Below are positions 1 through 8,591 of a stretch of 64,000 nt of DNA, one piece after another; positions within the stretch are counted from its first letter, which is position 1; every line of letters starts with the position of its first letter. This DNA is from Streptomyces diastatochromogenes. GTDB lineage: Bacteria > Actinomycetota > Actinomycetes > Streptomycetales > Streptomycetaceae. Where the stretch lies: assembly GCF_002242805.1 (NCBI RefSeq), contig NZ_MCGQ01000008.1:1-64000 (forward strand). Reading direction: 5' to 3'. The position numbers and the translations under genes were made by a program. Under the pieces are notes generated by a model. The model was given only the letters and a program-made list of their open reading frames with translations. It searched no databases and was not told where the DNA came from.

Positions 1-905
1 AGGAAGATGTGCTGCGAGACCGTGCGGCCCAGGTCGCTGCCGTCCCCGAAACCGTGCCGGGAGCGCACGAACTCCAGCGCCGCGACCCCCTTGAGGGTGT
101 GGCCGCCCTTGGACAGCTTCAGATGCGAGTAGGTGTCGTACACATCGTCGCTCACGCACACGGAGACACCGCCGACCGCGTCCGACATCTTCACCACACC
201 GGAGAAGTCCAGCTTCACGAAGTGGTCGATGGGGATGCCGGTGAGCTGGTGGACGGTGGCCACCTGGCACGCCGGGCCGTACTGCAGCGCGCTGTTGATC
301 TGCCCGTAGTACCCGGACGTGGACTGGCCGCTCGTGCTGTCCTTGCAGGCCGGGACCCGGGTCATGGTGTCCCGCGGGATGCTCATCACGGTCGCGTTGG
401 AGCGGTCGGCGGATATGTGCACCACCATCTGCACATCCGCGTTGCTGCCCGTCTGCACACCGGTCTTCGAACAGCCACCGCCCAGCTTGCAGTCCGCCTT
501 GCTGGTCCGGCCGTCCGAACCCATCACCAGAATGTTGATCGGCGTCCGGCCGAACGCGTCCGCCTTCTCCGAACCGCCCTTGCCGTCCAGCGACACACTC
601 TGGATGTTGCCGTTCAGATGCTGGTAGAACCACCAACCCGCACCGGCCGTCACCACGACGAGGACGGACAGGCATATCGCGAGGATCTTCAGTACCCGCT
701 TGCCGCGCCCCGCGGGACGGGCCCGGCGCCGCGAACGTGAGCCGCCGTGCGAACGGGTGCCGCCGCGTGAGCGGGAGGCGGCGGCTCTGGCCGCGGCCCG
801 GCCGCCCGGGCGCGGTCCGTCGGGCCCGCCCGTGCGTTGTCCGGGCACCCGGGCGGTGCGACCGCGTGTGGCCTGGCCACCCCGGCCGTCCCACGGCTCG
901 CTCAT
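1..905 (-). CDS. LytR-CpsA-Psr (LCP) family cell-wall ligase, C-terminus beyond window
   Basis: The reading frame starts at ATG 903-905 and runs off the left edge of the window, so only about the first 300 residues are visible. The N-terminus (about 75 residues) is cytosolic and very rich in Arg, Gly and Pro. A single membrane segment follows (about residues 76-95, ILAICLSVLVVVTAGAG), and then the extracellular LCP domain. Visible LCP hallmarks are NILVMGSDGR, ADVQMVVHI, MSIPRDT, a GYYGQINSALQYG-like segment and EFVRSRHGFGDGSDLGR, which carries the conserved arginines that bind polyprenyl phosphate. LCP proteins transfer teichoic-acid-like or other glycopolymers from lipid carriers to peptidoglycan outside the membrane. 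The substrate cannot be told from sequence. Family confidence is high. Confidence 0.9.
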   Translation of the reverse strand, partial: MSEPWDGRGGQATRGRTARVPGQRTGGPDGPRPGGRAAARAAASRSRGGTRSHGGSRSRRRARPAGRGKRVLKILAICLSVLVVVTAGAGWWFYQHLNGNIQSVSLDGKGGSEKADAFGRTPINILVMGSDGRTSKADCKLGGGCSKTGVQTGSNADVQMVVHISADRSNATVMSIPRDTMTRVPACKDSTSGQSTSGYYGQINSALQYGPACQVATVHQLTGIPIDHFVKLDFSGVVKMSDAVGGVSVCVSDDVYDTYSHLKLSKGGHTLKGVAALEFVRSRHGFGDGSDLGRTVSQHIF

Positions 906-949
906 CTACCCACTCCCATGGACGGTCGGATCCATCACCTCGGTTGCGT

Positions 950-961
950 GATTGCGCAATC
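950..961. promoter_or_regulatory. 12-bp palindrome GATTGCGCAATC upstream of the LCP gene
   Basis: A perfect palindrome with core TTGCGCAA (952-959) lies about 47 bp upstream of the LCP start codon in a 97-bp intergenic region. The same core recurs at 4631-4638, about 53 bp upstream of another minus-strand gene. The matching distance suggests a shared operator or promoter element. No regulator is identified. Confidence 0.3.
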
Positions 962-1002
962 TAACAAAGCCGTGGCCCGAGCAGCACAGATCCACACAGA
1001 AT

Positions 1003-3678
1003 TCACAGGTGAGGCGTCTGCTGGGACGTCCACCTGCGTGCGGCGCGGGAGCCGGCCGCCAGGAGACCGGCCGCGTACACGGCCAGGACGGCGATGAGCA
1101 GGGCGTAGTACAGGACCGGCAGGCCGGTCAGGCCGAGCACCGGGCCGAGGGGTGACGGCGGAAGCGCCAGGCCGATGACGGCCAGGGCGAGCGCGGCCCA
1201 GGTCACGGGGCCCGGCCTGCGGCCCTGTGCGCCGCGGCGGCCGGCCCGGAGCAGCAGCATGACCAGGGCCTGGGTGAGGAGGTTCTCGGTGAACCAGCCG
1301 GAGTGGAAAACCGCCTCGTCGTCCCCGGTGCCCGGCCCGTGCAGGGCGAGCGCGAGGACGGCGAAGGTGGCGAGGTCGGCGACCGCGTTGAGCACGCCGA
1401 AGCCGGTGATGAAGCGCAGCAGGTCGGGTGGGCGCAGCTCCGTCGGCCGGCGCAGCACCGAGGGGTGCGGGCGGTCGTGGGCGAAGGTGAGCTGGGCGGC
1501 GTCGAAGCACAGGTTCTGGGTGAGGACCTGGGCCGGGAGCATCGGCAGGAAGGGCAGGAGCAGGCCGGCGGAGAGCATCGCGATCACGTTGCCGAGGTTC
1601 GAGGAGAGCGTGATCCGCAGGTAGGTGGCGATGTTGCCGCCCGCGTGCCGGCCCGCGGCGATGGCGTGGTCGAGCGCGGTGAGGTCCTTCTCGGCGAGGA
1701 CGACGTCGGCCCCCTCGCGCGTCACGTCGGCGGCGTCGCGCGGGGCGATGCCGACGTCGGCGGCGCGCAGCGCGGGGAGGTCGTTGACGCCGTCGCCGAG
1801 GAAGCCGACCGTGTGTCCGGCGGTGCGCAGTGCCTGGGTGATCCGGGCCTTGTGGTCCGGGGTGCAGCGGGCGAAGACGGTCGTACGGCGGGCGAGGGCG
1901 GGGAGGTCGGCGTCGGTGAGGGCGTCGATGCGGTCGGCGGTGAGAACGGCGTCCCCGGTGACGGGGATGCCGAGGTCGCGGCAGGCGCGGGCGGCGGTGC
2001 CGGGGTGGTCGCCGGTGAGGATCTTCACGGTGACACCGCGGTCGGTGAGGTTCCTCAGCGTGTCGGCGGCGGTGGGCGCGAGCGCGTCGCGCAGGGTGAT
2101 CAGGCCGCAGAAGGTGAGGCCGCGTTCGTCGGCCGGGGTGTAGGCGCGGGTGCGCGCCGGGCGTTCGGCGGTGGCGACCGCCAGGACGCGCAGACCGTCG
2201 TCGGCCTGTGCGGCCGCGCGTGCGGTCAGGCTCCCGCGCTCCTCGTCCGTCAGCGCGCAGCGCTCCAGAACGGCCTGGACGTCTCCCTTCACGACCAGGG
2301 TGTGCCGGCCGAGGCGGCCCGGGGTGCGGACGACGGCGGTGGCGAGCCGGCGGACCGGGTCGAACGGGACCGCCGCCACGCCGTCGTACGCCATCAGGTC
2401 GTCCTCGTCGGCCGCCTCCAGGAGCGCCTCGTCCAGGGCGTCGGGTTCCGGCAGGTCGGCGAGGTGCAGGGTCCACCAGGCGTTGACGGCGGCCCAGCGC
2501 AGCACCTCGGGGTCGTCCCGGCCGTCGGGGCCGAGGGCGCGGTCCGTCACCGGCCGGTCCTGGGTGAGGGTGCCGGTCTTGTCCAGGCACAGCACGTCGA
2601 CGGCGCCGAGGTCGTGCAGCGCGGTCAGCCGTCTGACGATCACCCCGTGGGTCCGGGCGAGCAGCGCGGCGCCGCGGGCCAGGCAGGTGGTGACGAGGAC
2701 CGGCAGCATCTCGGGGGTGAGCCCGACGGCCACCGCGACGGCGAACGGCAGCGTCTCCAGACCGCGTCCGCGCAGCGCCGCGTTGGCCATGAGGACCAAC
2801 GGCGGGGCCAGCAGCATGAACCGGATGAGGATCCAGGAGATGCCGTGGACGGAGCGGTCGAAGGCGCTCGCTTCCCGCGGCTCGGCCGGACGGCTGTGGG
2901 CGGCGGCGAACCGGGTCCGCGCGCCGGTCGCGGTGACGACCGCGGTGGCGCTTCCGGAGACGACGCTGCTGCCCTGGAAGCAGTACTGCCGCTGTGCGAA
3001 GACCCCCCGGTCGGCGGGGTGCGGGGTGTCCGAGGCGGACTTGGCGACGGGCGCCGACTCCCCGGTCAGCGCGGACTGGTGCACCGTCAGGCCGTGGGCC
3101 CGCAGCAGTCGTACGTCCGCCGGGACCAGGTCGCCCGGACCCAGCCGGATCACGTCCCCCGGGACCAGCTCGTCCAGCGGGAGTTCGCGGCTCGTGGGCG
3201 CCGCGTCCGCGTCGGCGCGGCGCACCACCGTGGCGGTGGTGGCGACCAGGTGGCGCAGGGCGGCCGTGGACCGGTCGGCCCGGTGCTCCCCGGTCGCCCG
3301 CAGCACGCAGCTCACCACGACCAGGAGGAGGATCACCGAGGCGGTCCCCCAGGCGAAGACGGCCGCGGACACCAGTCCCAGGCACAGCAGGACCGCGGTG
3401 AACGGGTCCCGCAGGCTGCGGACGAACAGCCGCGGCCAGGAGGCCTCCCGCCGGGCCGGAAGCACGTTGTCACCGAACCGGGCCAGCCGTTCCTGCGCTT
3501 CCGTCTCCGTCAGACCCCGGGGACCGGCGTCCAGCTCGCGCAGCACTTCGAGCACGGTCGGCGCGGAGCGCCCGGGACGGGACGGCGCGGCGGCGGCCCG
3601 GGCGTCGCCGAACGCCGCCGGGGCACCGGCGTCCGGCGCCTCGGCGTCCGGGCCCGGGGGCGCTGTGCTCTCAGCCAC
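1003..3678 (-). CDS. mgtA: Magnesium-type P-type ATPase (MgtA/MgtB-like)
   Basis: This 891-residue P-type ATPase pumps cations across the cytoplasmic membrane at the cost of ATP. The first 75 residues are Ala/Pro-rich and variable, followed by the cation-ATPase N domain (EAQERLARFGDNVLP), the actuator loop TGES (LTGESAPVAKS), the phosphorylation site DKTGTLTQD (about residue 367) and the hinge GDGVNDLPALRAADVGI. About ten membrane segments flank these. Length and the GDGVNDLPAL variant fit the magnesium-translocating P3B group rather than Kdp, Ca or heavy-metal pumps; there is no CPC motif and no N-terminal metal-binding domain. The start is GTG 3676-3678, overlapping the end of the ArsR gene by 8 bp, so translation is probably coupled. 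Substrate is inferred from family, so Mg2+ versus another divalent ion is not proven. Confidence 0.85.
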   Translation of the reverse strand: MAESTAPPGPDAEAPDAGAPAAFGDARAAAAPSRPGRSAPTVLEVLRELDAGPRGLTETEAQERLARFGDNVLPARREASWPRLFVRSLRDPFTAVLLCLGLVSAAVFAWGTASVILLLVVVSCVLRATGEHRADRSTAALRHLVATTATVVRRADADAAPTSRELPLDELVPGDVIRLGPGDLVPADVRLLRAHGLTVHQSALTGESAPVAKSASDTPHPADRGVFAQRQYCFQGSSVVSGSATAVVTATGARTRFAAAHSRPAEPREASAFDRSVHGISWILIRFMLLAPPLVLMANAALRGRGLETLPFAVAVAVGLTPEMLPVLVTTCLARGAALLARTHGVIVRRLTALHDLGAVDVLCLDKTGTLTQDRPVTDRALGPDGRDDPEVLRWAAVNAWWTLHLADLPEPDALDEALLEAADEDDLMAYDGVAAVPFDPVRRLATAVVRTPGRLGRHTLVVKGDVQAVLERCALTDEERGSLTARAAAQADDGLRVLAVATAERPARTRAYTPADERGLTFCGLITLRDALAPTAADTLRNLTDRGVTVKILTGDHPGTAARACRDLGIPVTGDAVLTADRIDALTDADLPALARRTTVFARCTPDHKARITQALRTAGHTVGFLGDGVNDLPALRAADVGIAPRDAADVTREGADVVLAEKDLTALDHAIAAGRHAGGNIATYLRITLSSNLGNVIAMLSAGLLLPFLPMLPAQVLTQNLCFDAAQLTFAHDRPHPSVLRRPTELRPPDLLRFITGFGVLNAVADLATFAVLALALHGPGTGDDEAVFHSGWFTENLLTQALVMLLLRAGRRGAQGRRPGPVTWAALALAVIGLALPPSPLGPVLGLTGLPVLYYALLIAVLAVYAAGLLAAGSRAARRWTSQQTPHL

Positions 3679-4033
3679 CGATCCCGCGCAGCCGGTGTAC
3701 CGGTGCGGAGGCCTGCTGCGACCGCGCCGTCAGCTGCCCGACCATCACCCGGACCAGCGTGACGACGTCGGGGTCGTCGATGTAGTAGACCTGCCGTCTG
3801 CCTTCGCGCCGGGAGCGTACGAGCCCGGCGAGCTTCAGTTTGGCCAGGTGCTGGCTGACCGCGGGCAGCGCACCGCCCACCCGGTCGGCGAGGTGCGTCA
3901 CGTCGCACTCACCCTGCGACAGGGCCCACATCAGGTGGAGCCGGGCCGACGAGGCGAGCAGCCCGAACGCGGCGGCCGCGGCCGCCAGCACCTCGGCGGG
4001 CGGGTCCTCGAAGCCACCGGCGCTCTCCGTCAC
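3671..4033 (-). CDS. ArsR/SmtB-family metalloregulator
   Basis: A 120-residue winged-helix repressor of the ArsR family. The core is GECDVTHLADRVGGALPAVSQHL, the recognition helix, followed by the wing VRSRREGRRQVYYIDD. GTG 4031-4033 was chosen because GAGAGGACT precedes it directly; a longer frame up to 4207 has no such site. A single Cys sits where the alpha3 metal site of ArsR/SmtB proteins lies (ELCVCDL position), and the C-terminal helix has His/Ser/Gln. The gene leads into the P-type ATPase with an 8-bp overlap, so it most likely represses that pump and is released by metal binding. Which metal is unknown. Confidence 0.85.
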   Translation of the reverse strand: MTESAGGFEDPPAEVLAAAAAAFGLLASSARLHLMWALSQGECDVTHLADRVGGALPAVSQHLAKLKLAGLVRSRREGRRQVYYIDDPDVVTLVRVMVGQLTARSQQASAPVHRLRGIGG

Positions 4034-4107
4034 AGTCCTCTCCCGTCCCGCCCACAGCCGACGCACATACGCCCGCCCATCGTAAGGGCGGGTACCCGGG
4101 CGGCCTG

Positions 4108-4578
4108 CTAACGTGCGGCCCGCCCTCCTCGTTGCCCCATGAGCAGTTCCTCCAGGCGACCGAGCAGGAAGGGCACGACCCCCCGTTCCAGCAGGGCGAG
4201 TTCCCACGCCTCCCGCGCTCGTGTCACGTCCGGAACGTCGTCGGCCGGGACGTCGCCCGCACCGGCCCGGTCACGCTTCGCCGCCACCCACCGCAAGGCG
4301 GCCCTCGCGGCGGACCAGCCGGGCACGACGCGGGCCACCGGCTCACGGTTCGCGCCCTCCACCGCGGACCGGGCCCGGAGGTACTCCTGGTACTCGACGG
4401 CCGCCGCCGCGGTGATGGCGGCACGCGCCCGCACCGCCCGGGTGCGCAGCTGCTCCCGGTCGGCCACTCCCTTGGCACGGACGAGGGCGTCCAGGACCTG
4501 CTGGGAGTTCAGCGCATGGTCGAGCGCACGCTCGAAGACAACGGCGGTCTCCGGCACCGACGGTCCGGCACGCGACAT
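4108..4578 (-). CDS. Hypothetical protein, helical, Arg/Ala-rich
   Basis: A 156-residue protein of no family I recognise. ATG 4576-4578 is preceded by GGGGGGACAC, which serves as ribosome-binding site; an in-frame ATG 60 bp upstream lacks one. The sequence is almost entirely predicted helix with many charged residues (ALDHALNSQQVLDALVRAKGV, EYQEYLRARSAVEGANRE) and ends in LLGRLEELLMGQRGGRAAR. There is no signal peptide or membrane segment. It is separated from the ArsR gene by about 75 bp and may have its own promoter, given the TTGCGCAA palindrome and TATTAG about 35-55 bp upstream. Confidence 0.6.
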   Translation of the reverse strand: MSRAGPSVPETAVVFERALDHALNSQQVLDALVRAKGVADREQLRTRAVRARAAITAAAAVEYQEYLRARSAVEGANREPVARVVPGWSAARAALRWVAAKRDRAGAGDVPADDVPDVTRAREAWELALLERGVVPFLLGRLEELLMGQRGGRAAR

Positions 4579-4689
4579 GTGTCCCCCCGTGAACTGCGGT
4601 TGAGGACTGGCGAGTCTAATAGTTCCCGGATTGCGCAACCATTAAAGACTCACCGGGACCCAGGGCGCGCCGGCCCGCCCTTGTGTCAT

Positions 4690-4733
4690 GTTCCGGATAC
4701 ACCCGCTCGACCATTCGTTTACGTTCGCTTTGC
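4690..4733 (+). promoter_or_regulatory. Candidate PhoP operator (PHO-box-like 11-bp repeats)
   Basis: Four consecutive 11-bp units can be read in phase: GTTCCGGATAC, ACCCGCTCGAC, CATTCGTTTAC and GTTCGCTTTGC. Streptomyces PHO boxes are 11-bp direct repeats with consensus near GTTCACC plus four loose bases. Units 1 and 4 fit moderately; units 2 and 3 fit poorly. An overlapping inverted repeat, CATTCG...CGAATG, spans 4712-4738. The site lies 70-113 bp upstream of an alkaline phosphatase gene, a classic PhoP target. Confidence 0.35.
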
Positions 4734-4802
4734 GAATGCCTGGTGGTCTGGCCTGCGTTGGTCCCCGCTTCCGCCCGTCGGACGCCACAAGGAGTCAATT
4801 CC

Positions 4803-6164
4803 ATGCACAGACCCACCCGTCGTCACCTCACCGTCGCCACCGCGCTGGTCGCCGCCACCACGGCCGTCGCGGTCGCCACCTCCGCCGGCGCCTTCGACAG
4901 CGAGAAGCAGGCGAAGGACGCGATCAAGGGCGGCAAGGCGAAGAACGTCATCCTGCTCATCGGCGACGGCATGGGCGACTCGGAGATCACGCTGGCCCGT
5001 GACTACACGGTCGGCGCCAACGGCCGTCTGAACATGGACAAGTTCCCGCTCACCGGCGCCTACACCACGTACGCCGTGCACGCGGACGGCACGCCGGACT
5101 ACGTCACCGACTCCGCCGCGAGCGGCACCGGCTGGGCCACCGGCGTCAAGACGGTCAACGGGCGCATCTCCAAGACCCCCGGCACCGACAAGGCCGTCCC
5201 CACCCTGCTGGAGCTGGCGAAGAAGACCGGCTACGCCACCGGCAACGTCACGACCGCCGAACTCACCGACGCCACCCCGGCGGTGCTCGACTCCCACGTC
5301 ACCGACCGCTCCTGCCAGGGCCCGGCCGACATGGCCAAGTGCCCCACCGACACCCTCGCGGCCGGCGGCCCCGGCTCGATCGCCGAGCAGTCCGTCAACC
5401 ACAAGGTCGACGTCCTCCTCGGCGGCGGCAAGCAGCGCTTCGACCAGAAGGTCACCGACGGCCGGTACAAGGGCCTCACCGTGACCGAGCAGGCGCAGAA
5501 GCTCGGCTACCAGGTCGTCACCGACAAGGCGGGCCTGAAGACCGTGAAGCCCGGCAAGCCGGTCCTGGGCCTGTTCGCCACGGGCAACGTGCCGGTCGAG
5601 TGGACCGGCAAGGCGGCCGCGGTCGGCGGCACCGACCCGCAGCGCTGCGTGACCTCCAACGCGAACCGCCCGGCCACCACCCCGAGCCTCGCCGACTCCG
5701 CCACGAAGGCCATCCAGCTGCTGGAGGCCAAGCAGAAGGCCAAGCACTCGAACCAGGGCTTCTTCCTGCAGATCGAGGGCGCCTCGATCGACAAGCAGGA
5801 CCACGCGGCCGACCCGTGCGGCCAGATCGGTGAGACCGCCGCCTTCGACCGGGCGGTCAAGGTCGCCCGCGCCTACGCGGCCAAGCACCCCGACACCCTG
5901 GTCGTCACCACAGCCGACCACGGCCACACCAGCCAGATCGTCCCGCTGGAGGCCACCCCGCCCGGCCTGTCCTCCACCCTCGTCACCAACGAGGGCCAGC
6001 AGCTGAAGGTCAACTACTCGACCAACACCCCGGGCCAGTCCCAGGAGCACACCGGCACCCAGGTCCGCATCGCCGCCCAGGGCCCGCAGGCGTACCGCGT
6101 CCTCGGCGTCACCAACCAGACCGACCTGTTCACCACGATCCGCGAGGCCCTGCGCCTGCGCTGA
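4803..6164 (+). CDS. Secreted alkaline phosphatase (PhoA superfamily)
   Basis: A 453-residue exported phosphomonoesterase that releases phosphate outside the cell. The N-terminus has a twin-arginine-like signal (TRRHLTVA) with an Ala-rich hydrophobic stretch and likely cleavage after residue 30 (SAGA). The mature protein has NVILLIGDGMGDSE (first metal ligand, Asp55), the phosphorylated serine in DYVTDSAASGTGWATG (Ser104), KQDHAAD and the C-terminal zinc ligands TADHGHTS. These define the alkaline phosphatase family, and about 450 residues is normal. ATG 4803 is preceded by AAGGAG. The gene stands alone with PHO-box-like repeats upstream and a long hairpin immediately downstream, so phosphate starvation control is likely. 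It is distinct from the PhoD phosphodiesterase type. Confidence 0.93.
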   Translation: MHRPTRRHLTVATALVAATTAVAVATSAGAFDSEKQAKDAIKGGKAKNVILLIGDGMGDSEITLARDYTVGANGRLNMDKFPLTGAYTTYAVHADGTPDYVTDSAASGTGWATGVKTVNGRISKTPGTDKAVPTLLELAKKTGYATGNVTTAELTDATPAVLDSHVTDRSCQGPADMAKCPTDTLAAGGPGSIAEQSVNHKVDVLLGGGKQRFDQKVTDGRYKGLTVTEQAQKLGYQVVTDKAGLKTVKPGKPVLGLFATGNVPVEWTGKAAAVGGTDPQRCVTSNANRPATTPSLADSATKAIQLLEAKQKAKHSNQGFFLQIEGASIDKQDHAADPCGQIGETAAFDRAVKVARAYAAKHPDTLVVTTADHGHTSQIVPLEATPPGLSSTLVTNEGQQLKVNYSTNTPGQSQEHTGTQVRIAAQGPQAYRVLGVTNQTDLFTTIREALRLR

Positions 6165-6172
6165 ACCCGCGA

Positions 6173-6212
6173 CCGATGGGCTGAGCGGGGTCGTACCCGC
6201 TCAGCCCATCGG
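6173..6212. terminator. Strong hairpin between convergent genes
   Basis: A perfect 17-bp stem, CCGATGGGCTGAGCGGG against CCCGCTCAGCCCATCGG, with a 6-base loop. It ends transcription of the phosphatase and overlaps the last codons and stop (6201-6203) of the convergent GHKL gene, so it can serve both directions. Confidence 0.85.
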
Positions 6213-8591
6213 CAGGATCAGACGGAAGTGAGCCCCCTTCAGGACGGGGTGGCCGTGGGAGCGGGCGGCCAGAAGGACGTCGCCGTCGACCGCCTCGGCG
6301 ATGCGCCGGACGCGGTGGAGGCCGTCTCCGCGGCCTTCTCCCTTGGTCGAGCGGCCCGCGCGGAAGACCAGGTCCTCCCGGCCCTGCGGGTAGGTGGCGC
6401 CGATTCCCGGGCCGCTGTCCCGGACGTCCACGACCCACTCGCCGCCGGACGGCTCGACCTGGATCGCGACGCGTCCGGTGTCCGAACCGGCCAGCGCCTC
6501 GCCCGCGTTCGCCAGCAGCTCGTACAGCAGCACCTGCGCGGCCCGGGTGCCGATCCGGGCCACGGCCGCGGCCGGGGCGCCGATCTCCACCTGCGGGCCG
6601 GGGAACGCCTGCTGCCACATGCCGGCCATCTCCCGCAGCAGCGGGACCAGGTCCGTGGTGCCCTCGACGCGCTGCCCGTCCACCGTGTTCTCGGCGGTCC
6701 GCGCCGCCAGCTCGGCCAGCCGGGTGTCCAGGTCGGCGGCGGGAGCGGAGTCGGCGAGGGCCGCCATGTAGTCGTCGTATCCGGGGCTGAGGCCGTGCCG
6801 CCGGGCCTCCCACTGGCGTACGGCGTGACCGTCGTCCTCGGGCGCCGCGTCCTCCGGGCGGGCCTCCCAGTCCCGCAGGGCCGCCTCCAGCCGCTGCTGC
6901 GCCTGGTCGCCGAGGACGGCCAGGACACCGCAGCGGCGGAACCGGACGCGGTCGGCGGAGGCCTCCTTCGCCGACCGGAGCCGGACGAGCCCGGCCATGG
7001 CGGCCTTGACCGCCTCGGCGTCGGGGATCACGTCGGCCGCGTACTGCGCCTCCGTCAGGAGTTCCTCCGCCGTGACCTCCTCACCGGGCGGCGCCGCCGC
7101 GAGCGCGGCCCAGAATGCGATCCGCGCCACGAGGGACGGGCCGAGCGGCCTGAGCACCGCGTCCTCGACGGCCGCCGTGAACGGCCGGTCCTGACGCCAC
7201 TGGGACAGCCACTGCGTGCCGCCCCCGGCCCGGCCCTGCCGCTCGGCCAGGGCCTGGAGGAAGAGGTGGAGCAGCGCCGGGTCCCAGCCGGTCGCATAGG
7301 CGAGCGCGTCGGCGACGGTGATGCCGCCCAGGCCGGTCAGGTCGAGCATCCAGCGCAGGGTCAGCCACCGCGAGGACTCGTCAGGCCCCAGCAGCTCGTC
7401 GAGTTCGTCCGGCGTACGGCCCGCGAACGCGGCCAGCGGCCACTGGGGGCCCAGCACCCGCAGCAGTGCCGTGGAGCGTCCCGTGCGCAGGGTGGCCAGC
7501 TGCAGCAACGCCCGCAGACCGAGCACCGCGTACCCGCCGCGGCCGGCCGGTGCCCGAAGGGCCGGGCCCACGGCCACGAACGGGGCGACCTTCTCCATCC
7601 CTTCCGGCTCCCGGGTCTCGGGCCCGCCGATGAACAGGTCCAGGTTGTCCAGGGGCCGGAACCGCGCGATCTCCGGATCGGCGAACGCCCGCGACACGGT
7701 GGTGAGATAGCCGCCCGTGACCTCGTCGGGCCTGATGTCCTCGGCGTCGTCGCGGTTCAGGAAGGAGTTGAGCGCCGTGGCGAAGCGCTGGGCCGTGTCG
7801 AAGCCGCCGTCGGCCAGGGAGGCGTACGCCTCCAGCAGCTGCCGGGCCGAGTCGTCGGCCGGTGTCCAGCGGACGAAGCGCGCCTGCCGCTGCTGCTGAA
7901 CGGGGTCGAGGTGCCACTCCAGGAGCTGTTCCGGGGACACCTCCGGCATCCAGGCCGGCAGCGCTGGCACCCGCTCCGGGCCGGAGCTGCGCGTACCGTC
8001 GTCGATCTGCCGGGCCGCGGCCCGCAGCAGCCCCGCCTCGATCAGCGCGCGGCTCGACTCCGCCCCCGCGGGGTCGGTCGTGCCCTCGGCCTCTCGTTCC
8101 GCCAGCCGGTCCCGGAGCGCCTGCTGCCCGGCCCGCAGCCTTTCACCGAAGTCGGCTTCGGCCTGCTCCAGCAGCGGCAGTGTCTCCGGCCAGGAGACGG
8201 CGCACCGCCGCTCCAGCTCCGCCAGGTCCAGGTCGGGCAGGGGCAGGTCCGCCTCCAGGGCCCGCTTCTGCAGGGCCGCCCGACGGGAGCGGAGTTCGTC
8301 CAGCAGCTCCTGCCGGCGGGCCGTGATGGCCTGCAGGCGGCGGGAGAGGTGGGCCTGGTCCGGCAGCGGGCCGTGCTCCAGCAGGTACTCGGCGGCCTCC
8401 ACCTCCCCCTCCCGCAGCAGGCTCTCGAAGACCGACTGCTCGTCCTCGTCCTCGGCGATGCCGCGCAGCACGGCATCGGTGAGGGAGGCGTCGTCCAGCC
8501 GCTCCGGTCTGCGCAGCTCCACCGCCAGCCGGCCGAAGCGGAAGCGCCCCGGCCACCGGCCCAGCAGTTCGATCACGGGGTCGTCGGTCAT
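6201..8591 (-). CDS. GHKL (HATPase_c-like) ATPase, fifth gene of the conflict-type cluster
   Basis: A 796-residue cytosolic protein. Residues 1-170 are helical with coiled-coil character (ARRQELLDELRSRRAALQKRALE). The centre (about 200-600) is a helical region with no family I recognise. The C-terminal 130 residues form a histidine-kinase-type ATPase fold: N box LLYELLANAGEAL (about 690), G1 box VRDSGPGIG (about 726) and G2-like GRSTKGEGRGDGLHRVRRIAEAVDG (about 745-768). No phospho-accepting H-box precedes this domain, so it is not an ordinary sensor kinase; MutL/Hsp90/Morc-style ATP-driven switching is more likely. Its ATG (8589-8591) overlaps the stop of the PLD-like gene as ATGA, so the two are translationally coupled. 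Its role in the cluster is unknown. Confidence 0.75.
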   Translation of the reverse strand: MTDDPVIELLGRWPGRFRFGRLAVELRRPERLDDASLTDAVLRGIAEDEDEQSVFESLLREGEVEAAEYLLEHGPLPDQAHLSRRLQAITARRQELLDELRSRRAALQKRALEADLPLPDLDLAELERRCAVSWPETLPLLEQAEADFGERLRAGQQALRDRLAEREAEGTTDPAGAESSRALIEAGLLRAAARQIDDGTRSSGPERVPALPAWMPEVSPEQLLEWHLDPVQQQRQARFVRWTPADDSARQLLEAYASLADGGFDTAQRFATALNSFLNRDDAEDIRPDEVTGGYLTTVSRAFADPEIARFRPLDNLDLFIGGPETREPEGMEKVAPFVAVGPALRAPAGRGGYAVLGLRALLQLATLRTGRSTALLRVLGPQWPLAAFAGRTPDELDELLGPDESSRWLTLRWMLDLTGLGGITVADALAYATGWDPALLHLFLQALAERQGRAGGGTQWLSQWRQDRPFTAAVEDAVLRPLGPSLVARIAFWAALAAAPPGEEVTAEELLTEAQYAADVIPDAEAVKAAMAGLVRLRSAKEASADRVRFRRCGVLAVLGDQAQQRLEAALRDWEARPEDAAPEDDGHAVRQWEARRHGLSPGYDDYMAALADSAPAADLDTRLAELAARTAENTVDGQRVEGTTDLVPLLREMAGMWQQAFPGPQVEIGAPAAAVARIGTRAAQVLLYELLANAGEALAGSDTGRVAIQVEPSGGEWVVDVRDSGPGIGATYPQGREDLVFRAGRSTKGEGRGDGLHRVRRIAEAVDGDVLLAARSHGHPVLKGAHFRLILPMG

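Noticed and set aside
9..740. A 243-codon plus-strand frame at the left edge
   Set aside because: The minus strand encodes a clear LCP-family protein here.
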